From Mangifera indica (taxonomy: Eukaryota; Streptophyta; Magnoliopsida; Sapindales; Anacardiaceae), in NCBI RefSeq assembly GCF_011075055.1, contig NW_025401110.1:248001-312000 (forward strand): 64,000 nt of DNA. The letters run 5' to 3'. Under the pieces are notes generated by a model. That model ran no database searches, was not told the DNA's origin, and was given only the letters and a program-made list of their open reading frames with translations. Of the stretch, positions 1-11,640 are shown in pieces (the stretch's first letter is position 1; each line of letters starts with the position of its first letter). The translations under genes and the position numbers were made by a program.

Positions 1-1694
1 AACTTAATCAAAATATCAGATATTAACAAAACTAGTGAAGTATTAGAATTTTCATAAAGAAAGTTCTTGTTACGTTTGTAAAACTTTGGTTTGAATTATT
101 TGTAAAAACAAAATCACTTAATCATATTATGATATATCATAAATATCTAATTAGATACTCAAAATTTGTGTTATGTAACTTTTTTTTTCAATAATCATAA
201 TCGAAAAATTTCTTACAAGCCTGAATTTGAAATTGAAATCTATCCTACTCAAGACTAAAGGGAGAGGAAAAGGAAAGAGGTGGTTGTGCTTTGAATAAAG
301 GAGACTTTTGCACACGTTTGCTACCTAATGAGCAAGTCGTCTTTACGGCATGAAGAATTCAATGAACCTTGGAGACAGGTGGGTAGCAAGTAGCACGATT
401 TTGAGTAAGGGAGACTTTTGCACAAATTTTTTACTTTTTACTTTTTACTTTTTCTTCTGCTTTCACATGCCCTAACATCCATTCATATCAATAAATTTTG
501 AAAAAAAAAAAAGAAACAAAGAACATATTTTTTACATTTAACCTTAATGTTTTAAGCATGAGAATTTAGCAAATTTATAGGTTTGAAAACTTTCATTAAG
601 TCCCTAAAACCCTAGCCATCACTTAATCGCACCATCATTATTGCCACTCTGATTGAGTCATGACATAGAGGTTGTTGAGAATGACAAGGTTGTGCAACCA
701 ATACTAGAGAGAAATTGAGTCATATCATGGAGAGAGATCACATAATGGTGTTTTCAGTTTTGTTAGTATGAGTAATAAGAGACATTATCGATCCAAATGA
801 GTTAGAAATGATAATATCGTTACAATAATGAGTTACAGATGGAGAGATCAACATCATGAATGAGTTTGAAAGTCGAATAAGTGTAGGAGATGAGTCATCG
901 AAAGCAAGAATAATCACTAAGATTTGATTGACCCCAAAGAGAAAAAGGGTGGAGGTGAAATAAAAATGAAGAAGAGGGTAGTAATGTAAATTTAATATTC
1001 AAAGGTTTTTTTTTTAATTTTTGTTAATTTTGAATAATACGATAATTTCTAAATATAAAATAGTTATAGTTAAAATGATATTTTAACCTTCTGATATTGT
1101 TTCGAGATTCTTTTCAATTAATGGAGGTTGATTTTGGATATATAAATGTTATTTATGCCATAAGAGGTGAAAAAGTCTTTTATCCCAACCTCAGGTGGCA
1201 AAAGTGATTTACTTTTGTATTGTAAGTATTTTTTCTCTCTAGACTCCAATTATTTTCCATAGGATAAAAAAATTAATTTATAAAACGATTTTAATTAAAA
1301 AAATTTTACGTACTCTAAATAGATATACATAATTTTATTATTATATTTTTGTTTTAATGTTAATTTTCTAATTATTATAGTCAGATTCAACGACCCTTTT
1401 ACCCTTGATCATTTCTATTTATTCCATGTGCATTTAATACATAAACATCATAGAGTGAGTAAACAATAGGTTTTAGGGCGATGTTGCAGTGTGAAAATAA
1501 GATTTGAAGAAAAAAATTACATGTAAATTGTGGGATTCTTTGCTTACAAATCTAGACATATCTTTAGCGTTTGAAAATTTTGACATAAATTATTAAATTC
1601 AATCAACCCACATGTTTTTGTTGTCAATCTTCACCCAATTTGTCTGCCAAAATCTAACCTACTGTCACAGTCAGACTCATATTTCTTTTTATTT
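1..1694. other. AT-rich intergenic DNA
   Basis: No gene is recognisable on either strand. Two short related segments (about 291-321 and 401-431, both carrying GGAGACTTTTGCACA) form a weak local repeat. The stretch at 121-175 resembles one arm of the AT-rich inverted-repeat family seen at 58483-58630. The open frames here are short and of intergenic composition. Confidence 0.6.
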
Positions 1695-1702
1695 TATTAT
1701 CT

Positions 1703-2486
1703 TGGCCAAAACACTATTCCCACCCGAACGTTTGATGTATTTGCAAACTCTTATATGTCATCATTTAAAAACTCAAAATATTATACATAGATGGTTAAAG
1801 TTAACAAAATTCGTTAGTCTTAGAGGTAAAATCGTCATTTAACCAATAATTTTAAAAATTATATAAAAATTTATATAATTTTCCCCTCTAAACCCTAAAT
1901 ACTAACAAATTTTATCACAATTAAACTTTAAAAAGTTATGTTTTCTCTCTATGATTTTAGTTTTATCACAAAACCTCCCCTCTCCAGCAACTAGCACCCT
2001 CTGACCCTCTCTCTCGCTTCTTCTAGATTGGTCTTCGTCGAAAAAAACAAGTCTTCATTTGAACGAAGAAGAATCGATAAAGACACTCGTCTTCGTCTAT
2101 TCAACTGGATGAATCGTGTTGAGAAAAATAACTTTCAAATTGTTGAAGAGGGAGGGACATCATCACGAGAGATAAAGAGCCCCATAGAAGCTGATCATCG
2201 TACTAAAAGTGTTCTAAAAAATTGAAAACCTAAGAAAAAAATACAACTTTTTAAAGTTTAATTATAAACGAAATTTGTGAGTTTTTAGTGTTTAGGGGGG
2301 GAGGAGATGATATAAATTTTTATATTTTTTTAGAATTAATAATTAAATGATAATTTTACCTCTAAAACTAACCTAACCGTTTTTATTAACTGTAATAGGA
2401 TATAAGTTAGATTTTATGTTTTTGAAAATTATCAGGTGAAAATTGGGACATTCATGAATCCTTGGGTGGGAATAAGACTTTTACCC
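1703..2486. mobile_element. Non-autonomous DNA transposon with ~0.3-kb terminal inverted repeats
   Basis: The left arm (about 1703-1990) and the right arm (about 2190-2486) are imperfect inverted copies of each other. Both contain TTATTCCCACCC or its near match close to the tip and AATTAAACTTTAAAAAGTT near the inner end. The 8-bp sequence TATTATCT lies just outside both ends (1695-1702 and 2487-2494) and is the likely target duplication. The central ~200 bp (1991-2190) contains a short open frame (2028-2225) with no recognisable domain. No transposase is present. Long arms suggest a Mutator-like or foldback element, but an 8-bp duplication would also fit hAT; the superfamily is not decided. 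Confidence 0.6.
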
Positions 2487-2494
2487 TATTATCT

Positions 2495-4559
2495 GCTATA
2501 ATAAAATCTTTTTCAATTTTATTATTTAAAGTGCGTGTTCGAGGGATTTATCTGCGCCCTTCACTTTCTTCCTACGTTGAAATTTTTGCACAAAGTTTTT
2601 CGATTCATTTCAATAATTTTTATATTGATATTAAATATTAATTCAAAAATTATGCATTTAATTTATAAGATTTTTTATTTTTCTGACACGGTGAGAATTG
2701 TCTGATAAAATATAATAATAAATTTTTAATAATAAATTATTATATAATTAAATATTATTAAAATTATTTAATTATATAATAATAATATATTATTATTATT
2801 AATATACATAAAATTTTAAATATTATATATATATATATTCATTATCTAAGGACTAAAACTACAATGTAAAGAGAAGTTTAAATAAAAATTAAATTAAAAA
2901 AGAAAGGGCGAGTTTAAGCCACGCGTAGAAAAGGAGAGTAAGGGAATAAGAGGGGAAATAGGTAGGAAGGAGGAAGAAGATGAGTTGGGGTTGGGCAAAG
3001 TGAAGGAGAGGTGCCATGTGACTTTAGAGATCCACAAAATTACCAAAAAGGGATTTAACAATTTTCCCCCCATCTGAATTAAAAACATTTTTTTTATTCA
3101 AAATTAAACCCTATTAATACAAAGTGGACCTTGATTTAGGAATAGTGATTAAAATTACCATATTACTTCTACTTGTTAAACTTTTTAATTAATTTTTTTA
3201 AAATATAAAAATTTTATTAAAATAACTTTATTAATTTGTTATTTTATATTTCACCTCTTGAATCATTTGAGAATAAAAAAGGATGGAGTAGTTTGAAATA
3301 AAGAAGAAATTACAAATTCAGAAGTCAAGATTACTCCTTGATTGGTGTGATTTTGATTGTTAATTAAGGATAAAGTTGTCATTGCCAAAAAGAGGGCCTT
3401 ACAAATTTAGAAGTCAAGATTACTCCTTGATTGGTGTGATTTCGACTGTTAATTAAAGATAAAGTTACCATAGCCAAAGAAAGGGCCACAATTGCCAACG
3501 AGAGGCCGTGAGTCACTTTTTGCGACTTTGATAAGATTTCATTACTTTCATTCAATATTACAATTATTCTTCGTTTCTCTCAAGTTCTTCTCCCAACAAG
3601 GTGTAGATCTTCATCAAAACCCTAACCAATAATACCATCACTTTCAAGGTTGACAATTTCTATACAATACCAAGGCCAAGATTCAAGATGAAAAAAGGAT
3701 TTCATCTTACCAATAATGTTCGCTCTTCACCAAAAAACAACTTGAGGATGACCATACTTTGGCCAATTATAACATCTAAAAGGAGTCAACACTTCATCTT
3801 GTCCTCCATCTCTTGGAGGCATGTAGATTTTTATCAAAACTTTTATCGGTAAAACTATTATTTTTCACGTTGAAGATTTTGAGACTATTGATAATGTTAA
3901 AGCCAAGATCCAAGACAAGGAGGAGATGCCACTTGACCAATAATGTTTAATCTTCGTTAAAAAATAACACTTTAGCCAATTACAACATTCATAAGAAGTT
4001 AATTTTTTATTTTATCATTTGTCTTAATGAAAACATGTAAAATTTCATGGTCATAAGTCATTTTTTGAGTCTACATTCACTAATTAGAGATTAAAAATCT
4101 TTTTTTTACAACTGTCGTGAAACTTTATACCTTACAAGATTGTTGTGTTGTCTTTTCCCATCTCACAAGTCAACTAAATCAAGCTAAAACTTGCTTGTAT
4201 TAGCAAATTAATATGGGTAAGCAATGATATTTTTTCATCCGTAATGTGATGGCCAATGAGCAAGATAACAACAAAGTAGCAAGATTGAAGAAGAAAAAGT
4301 AACTCGAAACGTTGTGGACAGTGGCAATAAAACAAGGCCAAAGAGTCCATTTTCAAAATAACCGGGATGGAGGTGTCTATACTTAGTTTTTGTTTTTTAA
4401 GTTAAATTTTGAGCTAAAAATTTATAATTTTAACATATTGTACCAGTGAAAAAGTGTTCTTTGACCAACCCTTGAATGGACAAACATTAATCACTCAATT
4501 ATAAAACTAAATATCCCCTATTCTGCCTCCTCTCTAGTCTCTACTATTATTACTGTTTT
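2495..4559. other. Intergenic DNA without recognisable genes
   Basis: Very AT-rich to about 2850, then mixed composition. It contains the tandem duplication listed separately at 3312-3489. I see no coding homology on either strand; the longest frames are under 65 codons. Confidence 0.55.
3312..3489. repeat. Tandem duplication of an ~89-bp unit
   Basis: Unit 1 (3312-3400) and unit 2 (3401-3489) start with ACAAATTYAGAAGTCAAGA and share the run GATTACTCCTTGATTGGTG. They differ at roughly ten positions, so the duplication is not recent. A third, partial trace of the end of the unit (ATTGCCAA..GAGGCC) follows just downstream. Confidence 0.8.
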
Positions 4560-5240
4560 TAATTATATGAGAGAGACACACACAGTTGAACGTCGACTTG
4601 AACAAGAAGAAGAAGAAGAAGAAGAAGACGGAAACCAAATAATTCAAAACCACTTCAGTTTAATGCTTATTCCTTGCTTTGTATAGGGAAATTCAGACTC
4701 AGAAACAAGAGAAACAACCAAAAGAAATAAGAAGAGACGCGTTCAAGTTGTTGGTGTTCTTCTTCTATCTTCTTCATCATCATCATTATCTTGGTGTTTT
4801 ATATTATTATTATTACTGTAGAAAGATTGTATTTTGAAAATGTAAATATAGATGGAAGGAATATTACAAGTCGTTAGTGCACATTTTTCTCGCTTGCTTC
4901 CCCCACTTTTTCTTACTCTGCTTTCTTTCTTTTTTCGCTCTGCAAAAAAAACTCAGTCCCCTCTCTCTCTCTCAACCTCGTCTTTCTTCTTCGGAAAAGC
5001 CTAGTGACAGAAGTAGATTTCTGCGGCGAAGACTGCAACACAGCAGTAATATTGACATCTCTCTCACAACAGATCGCCCTTTTCAGCTTTCTGTTTTTCT
5101 TTTGACCCCACCTTTCATATAAACCTACATACTCTCTGATACATCCTTAGATTTTGCTCATCATCATCATCATCATCATCTTGTTCTCAGTCTTTCCTTT
5201 CATAAAAATTTTATCCTTTTATGAATATATAAACCGTTAG
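4560..5240 (+). promoter_or_regulatory. Promoter and 5' leader of the LRP1-like gene
   Basis: The region upstream of the SHI-family gene carries leader-like tracts: a (GAA)n run at about 4605-4628, pyrimidine-rich CTCTCTCTC at about 4960-4972, and a (CAT)n run at about 5158-5180. Such CT and trinucleotide tracts are common in plant 5'UTRs. No clear TATA box or start site can be assigned by eye. The short frame at 4877-5122 is judged to be leader sequence. The sequence just before 5241 reads like an intron acceptor (pyrimidine-rich, then CCGTTAG), so a 5' intron is possible. Confidence 0.45.
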
Positions 5241-5486
5241 GTGAGTCATCCTTCAAGATTACCAGTTGTGGCTACTACACGGAGACAATTGCCTTCAGAT
5301 TCTGGCGCCTTTGCTGACTGGGCCTCTTCTTCCTCCTCCATAATACGTGCTGCTCCCGATGACCTTTCTCTCGGCTTCAATGCCGGTCCGACCGCCCCCC
5401 TTCCCGGTGCGGCTCCTGCTCACTCTACGCCTGGGTCTTGGCCATCCTCTTCTTCTCGACCCATCAACTGTGGCTTCCCTCACGAT
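5241..5486 (+). other. Probable N-terminal coding extension of the LRP1-like gene (no ATG)
   Basis: The reading frame of the LRP1-like protein stays open for 82 codons upstream of its first ATG, back to a TAG at 5238-5240. The translation looks like protein rather than leader, for example DLSLGFNAG followed by a Ser/Pro-rich stretch. From memory of the family, several LRP1 relatives carry a similar segment before the [10 protein letters not shown] motif. No ATG lies in the segment, so if it is translated the start must be in an upstream exon spliced at about 5240/5241. Confidence 0.45.
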
Positions 5487-6617
5487 ATGGGCATGGGCAT
5501 GGTGGGTCTCCGTGACGTCTTTGTTGTGGCTCCAGCTTCGTCTTTCAATCAACATCACCACCACCATGACTCCCTCAATGTGGCATCCGATCCAATCAAC
5601 GGAGCTAATGCCACCGCTCTCGGTGTAGGCGTTATCCCTTTGCTCACCACTGGGCCTTGTTTAGCTCCCCCTCAAAGTCTGGAAGATCAAGATTTGTTGA
5701 ATAATGGTCGTAATAAAGTTAGCCAAATTCAGTTTTGGCAGAATCAGAACTCTCATCCATACCTCAAGAAAAGTTCAGAACCTACGTGTGATGGCGCTGG
5801 TTTGGCTTCGAGTTCAGGAACTACGTGTCAAGACTGTGGAAACCAAGCCAAGAAAGACTGTAGCCATAGAAGATGTAGGACGTGTTGCAAAAGTCGTGGT
5901 TTTGATTGCGCTACCCACGTGAAGAGCACATGGGTTCCGGCGGCACGGCGACGGGAGCGGCAACTCATGGTCACTGCTGGTGCCATGGGCGGCGCTGGCT
6001 CTTCTGGGTCGACGTCTGGTATCAAGAAGCCTAGGCTCATAAACTCTCAGACTACAACTTCTCATACCTCAACTTCTAATACAACTCCACCAAGAAGCTT
6101 TGATACTAGTTCTAGTCATCAAGGTTTGTTGTTTCAATCTCATTTTATTGAAAGATTTCATATTTACGTTCAGTTTTTATGTGGTGTTGGAATTTCAATG
6201 TTTAGGGTTTGTCGAGGGAGAGAATTGAGTAGGGTTTGTTGAATTTTGCTTACAGATGCGAGTTTTAAAGAGACATTACCGGGGCAAGTACGAGCACCGG
6301 CAGTGTTCAAGTGTGTTAGAGTGACGGCGGTGGAGGATGGTGAGGATGAGTATGCATATCAGGCTGTGGTGAAGATTGGTGGGCATGTTTTCAAGGGGTT
6401 TCTGTATGATCAAGGAGCTGATAATACAAAAGAGGGCTTTCCCAACATTTCTGAATTGCATTTAGGAAGCGCTGGAAGTAGTGGTGGTGTTGGGGGAGGA
6501 GGTGGGGGAAGAAATGCGGGCTTTTCATCTCCTACAATTCTAGATCCATCCGAAGTTTATGCAGGCGGGGGCGGCGTCTCACTTGGTGGTTTGGGCTATG
6601 GCAATCCAATGAATTGA
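5487..6617 (+). CDS. LRP1: LRP1-like SHI/STY family RING-like zinc-finger transcription factor
   Basis: Two exons, 5487-6123 and 6256-6617, with an intron of 132 bp (GT..AG, TTGCTTACAG acceptor) splitting an Asp codon; the product from the first ATG is 332 residues. Visible: the N-terminal [12 protein letters not shown] motif of LRP1 (residues 5-16), a His run, the SHI/STY RING-like zinc finger [25 protein letters not shown] (about 114-144), a basic stretch RRRERQ, and the family's C-terminal IGGH domain in exon 2 ([15 protein letters not shown], about 250-264), ending in a Gly-rich tail. SHI/STY proteins are nuclear plant-specific activators that promote auxin synthesis genes and shape gynoecium, stamen and lateral-root development. 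The intron position between zinc finger and IGGH domain fits the family. The start is uncertain because the frame is open upstream to 5241; 5487 is the first in-frame ATG. Confidence 0.9.
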
Positions 6618-9477
6618 AGTTCTAAGAAGGTGGATGGATGAGATTTGAAAGGAAAACTTCATAGTTTTAATTCCTCTTCTCTGCCAACTAATTATTGATA
6701 GGGTTTAGGTAAGTTAATGTCCTTGTAGACCTCTATCTTATTAAGTCTCTCTTTAAATTATATTTCGGCTATTTGGTTATAATTTTCTTGTCCCTCATTT
6801 CTATTTGCCTTTGGTGGCATTGAATTCGGATGAGAGGGATCTGCATTTGTCCAAAAAAACTACCTTTTCCCACTGTTAGAAAATGTGTTTTTGTACCAAA
6901 ATTACAAAATATAGAGAATAAAGGTGAAAAATTCTGTGCTAGTAGATGTACTGATCAGTTCTTGAAATTTTGTAATGATAAATTCTGTATGCTTTCTTCA
7001 AGTTGTTGCCTTTTTCTTTTATTCTAAGTCTTTTTCTTCATCAGAGTTTTGTTTGACAAAGGTGAAATCTACAGTGTAAAGTATATAAATTCATCATCAG
7101 TAGAGACAATGTGCTGGTATAGTTCTTTCCTTCGTATGTACGTATTCCAATATTGTCTTGTTTGCATTTACTGTTTAACTTGCTTATTTCTTCTAAACAT
7201 TTCCCAATCCATAAAATTAATCATGTTTGAGCCCTAAAGGATTATTATTTCACCGGTTGTGTTTACTGTCCTTTTGGTTTAGTTTGGTTTGTTTGGTTCA
7301 ACTTGAACTTGGAAGCAAATGTGGCTTTCATCATTATTGTGCTGCTTTAGACTTTAGCATCAGAAGTAGTTGTTGTGTCACTATCATTTATTGCCAAGCA
7401 AGGAACTAGGATGTCTTTTTTAGACCCCTTTTTCATTTCTGAAATTTTCACAAGCTTGAAATCGCATGCATTCAGGAACACTTGATGTACTCTTGGCTTC
7501 TTCACTTATCCTAATTTGTAAATTGTTATTGCTCACTTCTAACATTGCTCTTTATCCACCCAGACCTCAATGTATCTATTTTACATTTCATTTCTGAACC
7601 CAATGTATATATTTTCTGATCAATGACATGCCGAAGCTTCCGTTCTTGCATAGCTGTTTTAGCAAACTGAATTTGCTTATATGACTCCTTCAGCATTCTA
7701 GATGGGATATAATTCAATGTTAATCAGGATAATTTGTTGTTATGAGTGTTAATTTGGCTTCTAATGATATACTTTACGTTCTGGAGTTGTATATGGGACT
7801 TTGTACTTTTGGTAAAGATGTAGAGTACAAAGGTTGAGTGGCATGAATTACAAACATTGGTGTATTTGTAAATGCTTGCTTGGCCTTTTCCCTTTCGGCC
7901 CGCAGACATGCTGTCCCCCTTTAGATGTCTGTTTATATTTTATAAATGAACTGATTTTTTCCATGTGGATGGATTGCATTATCTGTCGCTCAAACTTGTT
8001 GATCAGAACTTGCTTAGAATTGACATGTTGATACTCTTTTTTTAAATATAATTGTTGCATTTACATGCCTTAATTTTTTAATCAGGCACTTCATGTCGAT
8101 CATTGCTGACATTGCCTGCATCCATACTTATCTTTTTCATTGCACATGTAGGTTAAAGCATTTGCCCCGTTTGGCAAGGTTTATAGTTTATGTTTCTTAA
8201 ATATTTTTTTGTCCACTTAAGACAGCTATTGCCTTTATTCATGTATTTAAAATTGAATTAGAAAAAAGAGGGGGAAAAAAAAACCATAGTTGCTCCTTGT
8301 TTATTCATCTCCATCTCCAATTTCAGATGCTTGAATAGGGATTTTGTCTGTCATTCTTTGTCATTAATAGCTGATGTTTTCAGAAGAGCACTAGAAATTT
8401 TAGGATCAGTTACACAAGTTAAATGGAGAAGCTCCTTTTTGCTCTTTCTCATCAATAGATAAATATTACTACTTGTTGCCAGTTTTGGTAATCTTAGAAG
8501 CTAGCAATGCATGTGTTACAAATTTCAGGCCTGTTTGCTTCATTGATAGACAAACTTTTCATTTTCTCATCTCATGTTTCTTGATGGAGTTCTCTTCTTA
8601 ATAATCTTTGCACTTGAGCATTTGTGTCGAATTTCTTCACATAAACCTGGAAATTCCAATGATACTACTACTATCATTCGACACTATTTCACGCATGGCT
8701 TCAGAAAAATTCTTCCATACATATTACAATATGACCTATCATCATATGGTTGCTCGCAAAGGCAATTTGTTATCAAAAAAAGCTTTCTAGTCTGGCAATG
8801 TTCAGCTTGATCTTTTGTGTCTAATTTGTAGTTTTCTTCAATCTGATTTATGTTGCTATGTTTCACAGGATTACTGGTTAATGTATTATGAAGTGCAGCT
8901 TTACTAACAGTTTTCTATCCTCATTTATGCATAAGAAAACTGGAAGAAATGTGTAATAAGGGTTTCAAATCAATCTCACTTTGGCAGTAATATCAATGAA
9001 TTTTGTTTATCTGTTTACTGGTTGACAGTCTCTCTTTCATTCTCTTGGCATTACCATTAATTTGATCCTGCTGGCCATTGTTTGTTTTTCATTGTTATTG
9101 CAGGCTCTCTCTCATTCTTAAATCACTCTGAAACGTAACTCTTGAATTCCCAATGTGACAATTTCCATGCTCATTTGGATTTTTATGTTTCTGTATTCCG
9201 CCTTGCAAATTCTTCTATTATTTGGGTTTTCATAATAATAATCTTTCAATTATAATAATTCACAGCAAACGCAAGTCCACTCCTATGAGCGAATTGCAAT
9301 TTCAGTTTACAGTTTAAACATTAATTGCGATTTTGTGAAGCCTAACTGTGGGTGAATATCTGCATGGATGTGTCTCAACACAAGCAAATAAGCAAGTGCA
9401 AAGAAAGAAATATGGGTAATTAATTAAAATAGCCAACCAGAGGGGATGAAAGTGGATATAACAAGAGAATGAGATTG
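6618..9477. other. 3' flank of the LRP1-like gene, no recognisable gene
   Basis: The first few hundred bases are probably 3'UTR. The rest is less AT-biased than most of the window, and somewhat T-rich on the plus strand, as transcribed introns and UTRs often are, but no frame over 80 codons and no homology is recognisable. An unannotated non-coding transcript is possible but cannot be shown from sequence. Confidence 0.4.
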
Positions 9478-9486
9478 TTGTGAATA

Positions 9487-9838
9487 TGGTAGTCAAATTG
9501 CGTATTGAAAATCTAGTTTTATATATTGTGCATCAAGTATTGTATGGTACGATATAGTTTTTAAAAAATAAAATAGCAAAATATTAAGAAAATAATAAAA
9601 AATATAATAGATACGTCCTCATTTTGAAAAATACTATTCACACTTATAAAAATTAAAAATTTTTTTTATATATTTTTACTATATTATCATTTTCTCTAAA
9701 AAATGTATCAGTCTGTATTAGTAATATGTTTTATATCGTACAATATGTTTACTGTATTATATTAATTATAATATATTCTATAACATGTATAATTTTTTAT
9801 TTGTATTATATCATATTATAAAATATCGATCACTATGG
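9487..9838. mobile_element. MITE (352 bp) with 9-bp target duplication, family member 1
   Basis: TTGTGAATA occurs directly before (9478-9486) and directly after (9839-9847) a 352-bp AT-rich block. The block aligns along its length with 30442-30821 (shared landmarks: TCAAATTR.RTATTG near the left tip, ATCATTTTCTYTAAAAAA in the middle, a TATCATATTAT tract near the right end). The tips are roughly inverted (GGTAGTCAAAT against CCATAGTGATC). A 9-bp duplication is typical of Mutator-like elements. No coding capacity. Confidence 0.75.
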
Positions 9839-11427
9839 TTGTGAATAAAGTTATAATTTGTGTAAATTATGAACAAACTATGGGTAGAATTAATGCCTAA
9901 TATTAAAATATGTTTTATGTTAATTCTACATCGTAATAAAGGATTGTTGTAAATTTGAGCTAAAGGTGTGATTTTTAAATTTGTTTTTACTTTAATTTTT
10001 ATTTTATGAATTAATGTTATGAAACTAAGTTAGAATTTGTCAGTCAATAAAATTATACGTATATATTTTAAATACAAAAATAAGTAAATACTTTATATAT
10101 ATTGTAATGTGATTAAATGATTTTAAATTAAGAATAAAATGATACCCAATCATATCATAACACATATAAATACATATTTATTTGTATACAAAAAGTACAT
10201 ACGTATAATATTACTCTTTATTAGTTGTCACGTACTAGTGAAGCAGATGTAATTGTGGTAAATAAAGTTAAGTCTAATTTTTTATTCATATTTTCATATC
10301 AATACTACATTTTTAGTGAGGATTGTGGCGAATTCGAAATAGAAAAAAATTATTTTATGTTAATTTTCAATTCTTTTAAGTTAAGGATTGATGTGAAATT
10401 GAATTGAAATTTCGATGGTTGTGAATGTGGTATATGTATATGTATGTATTTTATGTACATCTAGTGAGCTTAAGTGTGATTTTTTCAACTTTTGAGCCTT
10501 ATACAATATTTTTAAAGTAGATATTTATTTGATATTTTACAATGAAAGGATTATGTGATATTCAATGAAAAGAATTATATGAACATAAAAATTTCATATA
10601 CTAATTTTACAAATATAATAACCAATTTTTTTTCTTTAACATGATTGATAAAATATTTGAAGTAGCTTTTTTGGTTGGTTACAATGAACAAATGGATTTC
10701 AATTGATAACAACACAATGATCTACATTGATGGGAAACAGAAATGCTAATTATTAAACAAGAAACGTTAACCCAAGGATTGGTGAAATCATAGAGCTTCT
10801 GCTTGAGAATAAACCTAGGGCAAAAATGTATCCACTTAACAATAAAGGTTAAAAATTTCATCATTGTATTCTCAAATAAGATTAAAGTAGTCATGATGTT
10901 TGATGTATTTTGTCATTACTTAAAAATATGACAAAAGTGATACCTCTTTATGTGATAGATAGTTGTAAAGAAAAATAAACAAAACTTTAAAAAGAGAGTT
11001 TTGAAAAACAACACATTGTTAGACTTCTCATTGCATTGAAAGAGGACCAATTTTGTGTGTCATTTCAAGTTAATGTATAGTTTTACAATCGTATTGTGAC
11101 CCATAATCTGGTCACTAACCTAGTTGATATGAAGAACAAGGGTGTAATTCAAACATTGGTATTGATTCAGAAGATCTTGAAAAAGTTTTAGTATAAAAAA
11201 TCTGGAGTTTGGTGATACAATTTATGGATAAACAAATGCATATAAAGTCATTATGAAACCTAGTGGGGGAAACTATGTGTAGTAGAAGGTGTCAAAGTCC
11301 AATTTTTCACAATGTTACTCCGTTAATGTGCATGTCACTATTCCCAAGTCAATGCATTGACTTTTCACCTTTTCTTAACTTTCCTATTACAGGTGTTGGT
11401 AACGGTTTTGCACAAGGTCAAAGAGAT

Positions 11428-11640
11428 TTTAAAGTTAATGATATATTTCATGATAAGGATGTGTTACAAAATGCATTTTGGTGGTATGTTTAGAAAGGGG
11501 GCAAAATACAAAGTTATGATGTCAATCAAGTCTCAATGAAAGATTAAATGTTTGCATGAATAATATTGATAAAGGGCACAAACATCAAAGATTAAGGGTT
11601 GTAACTACTTTTAATTGTGTCGTTTAGATAATAATCACAC
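11428..11640 (+). pseudogene. MuDR-type plant transposase, N-terminal remnant
   Basis: The plus-strand frame reads FKVNDIFHDKDVLQNAFWWY, then an in-frame TAG at 11491, then KGAKYKV and, after further stops, a weak continuation like IKCLHE..RAQTSKIKG. This order (a conserved start motif, an AxWWYxxKGAxYKVM-like block, then a Cys-rich WRAxxSKIKG block) is the N-terminal part of MuDR-type plant transposases. At least four in-frame stops and no downstream MULE catalytic domain show that it is dead. It may be what remains of an autonomous relative of the Mutator-like elements in this window. Confidence 0.5.

Noticed and set aside
2028..2225. 65-codon plus-strand frame
   Set aside because: Lies in the centre of the inverted-repeat element 1703-2486, has no ATG in good context and no recognisable domain.
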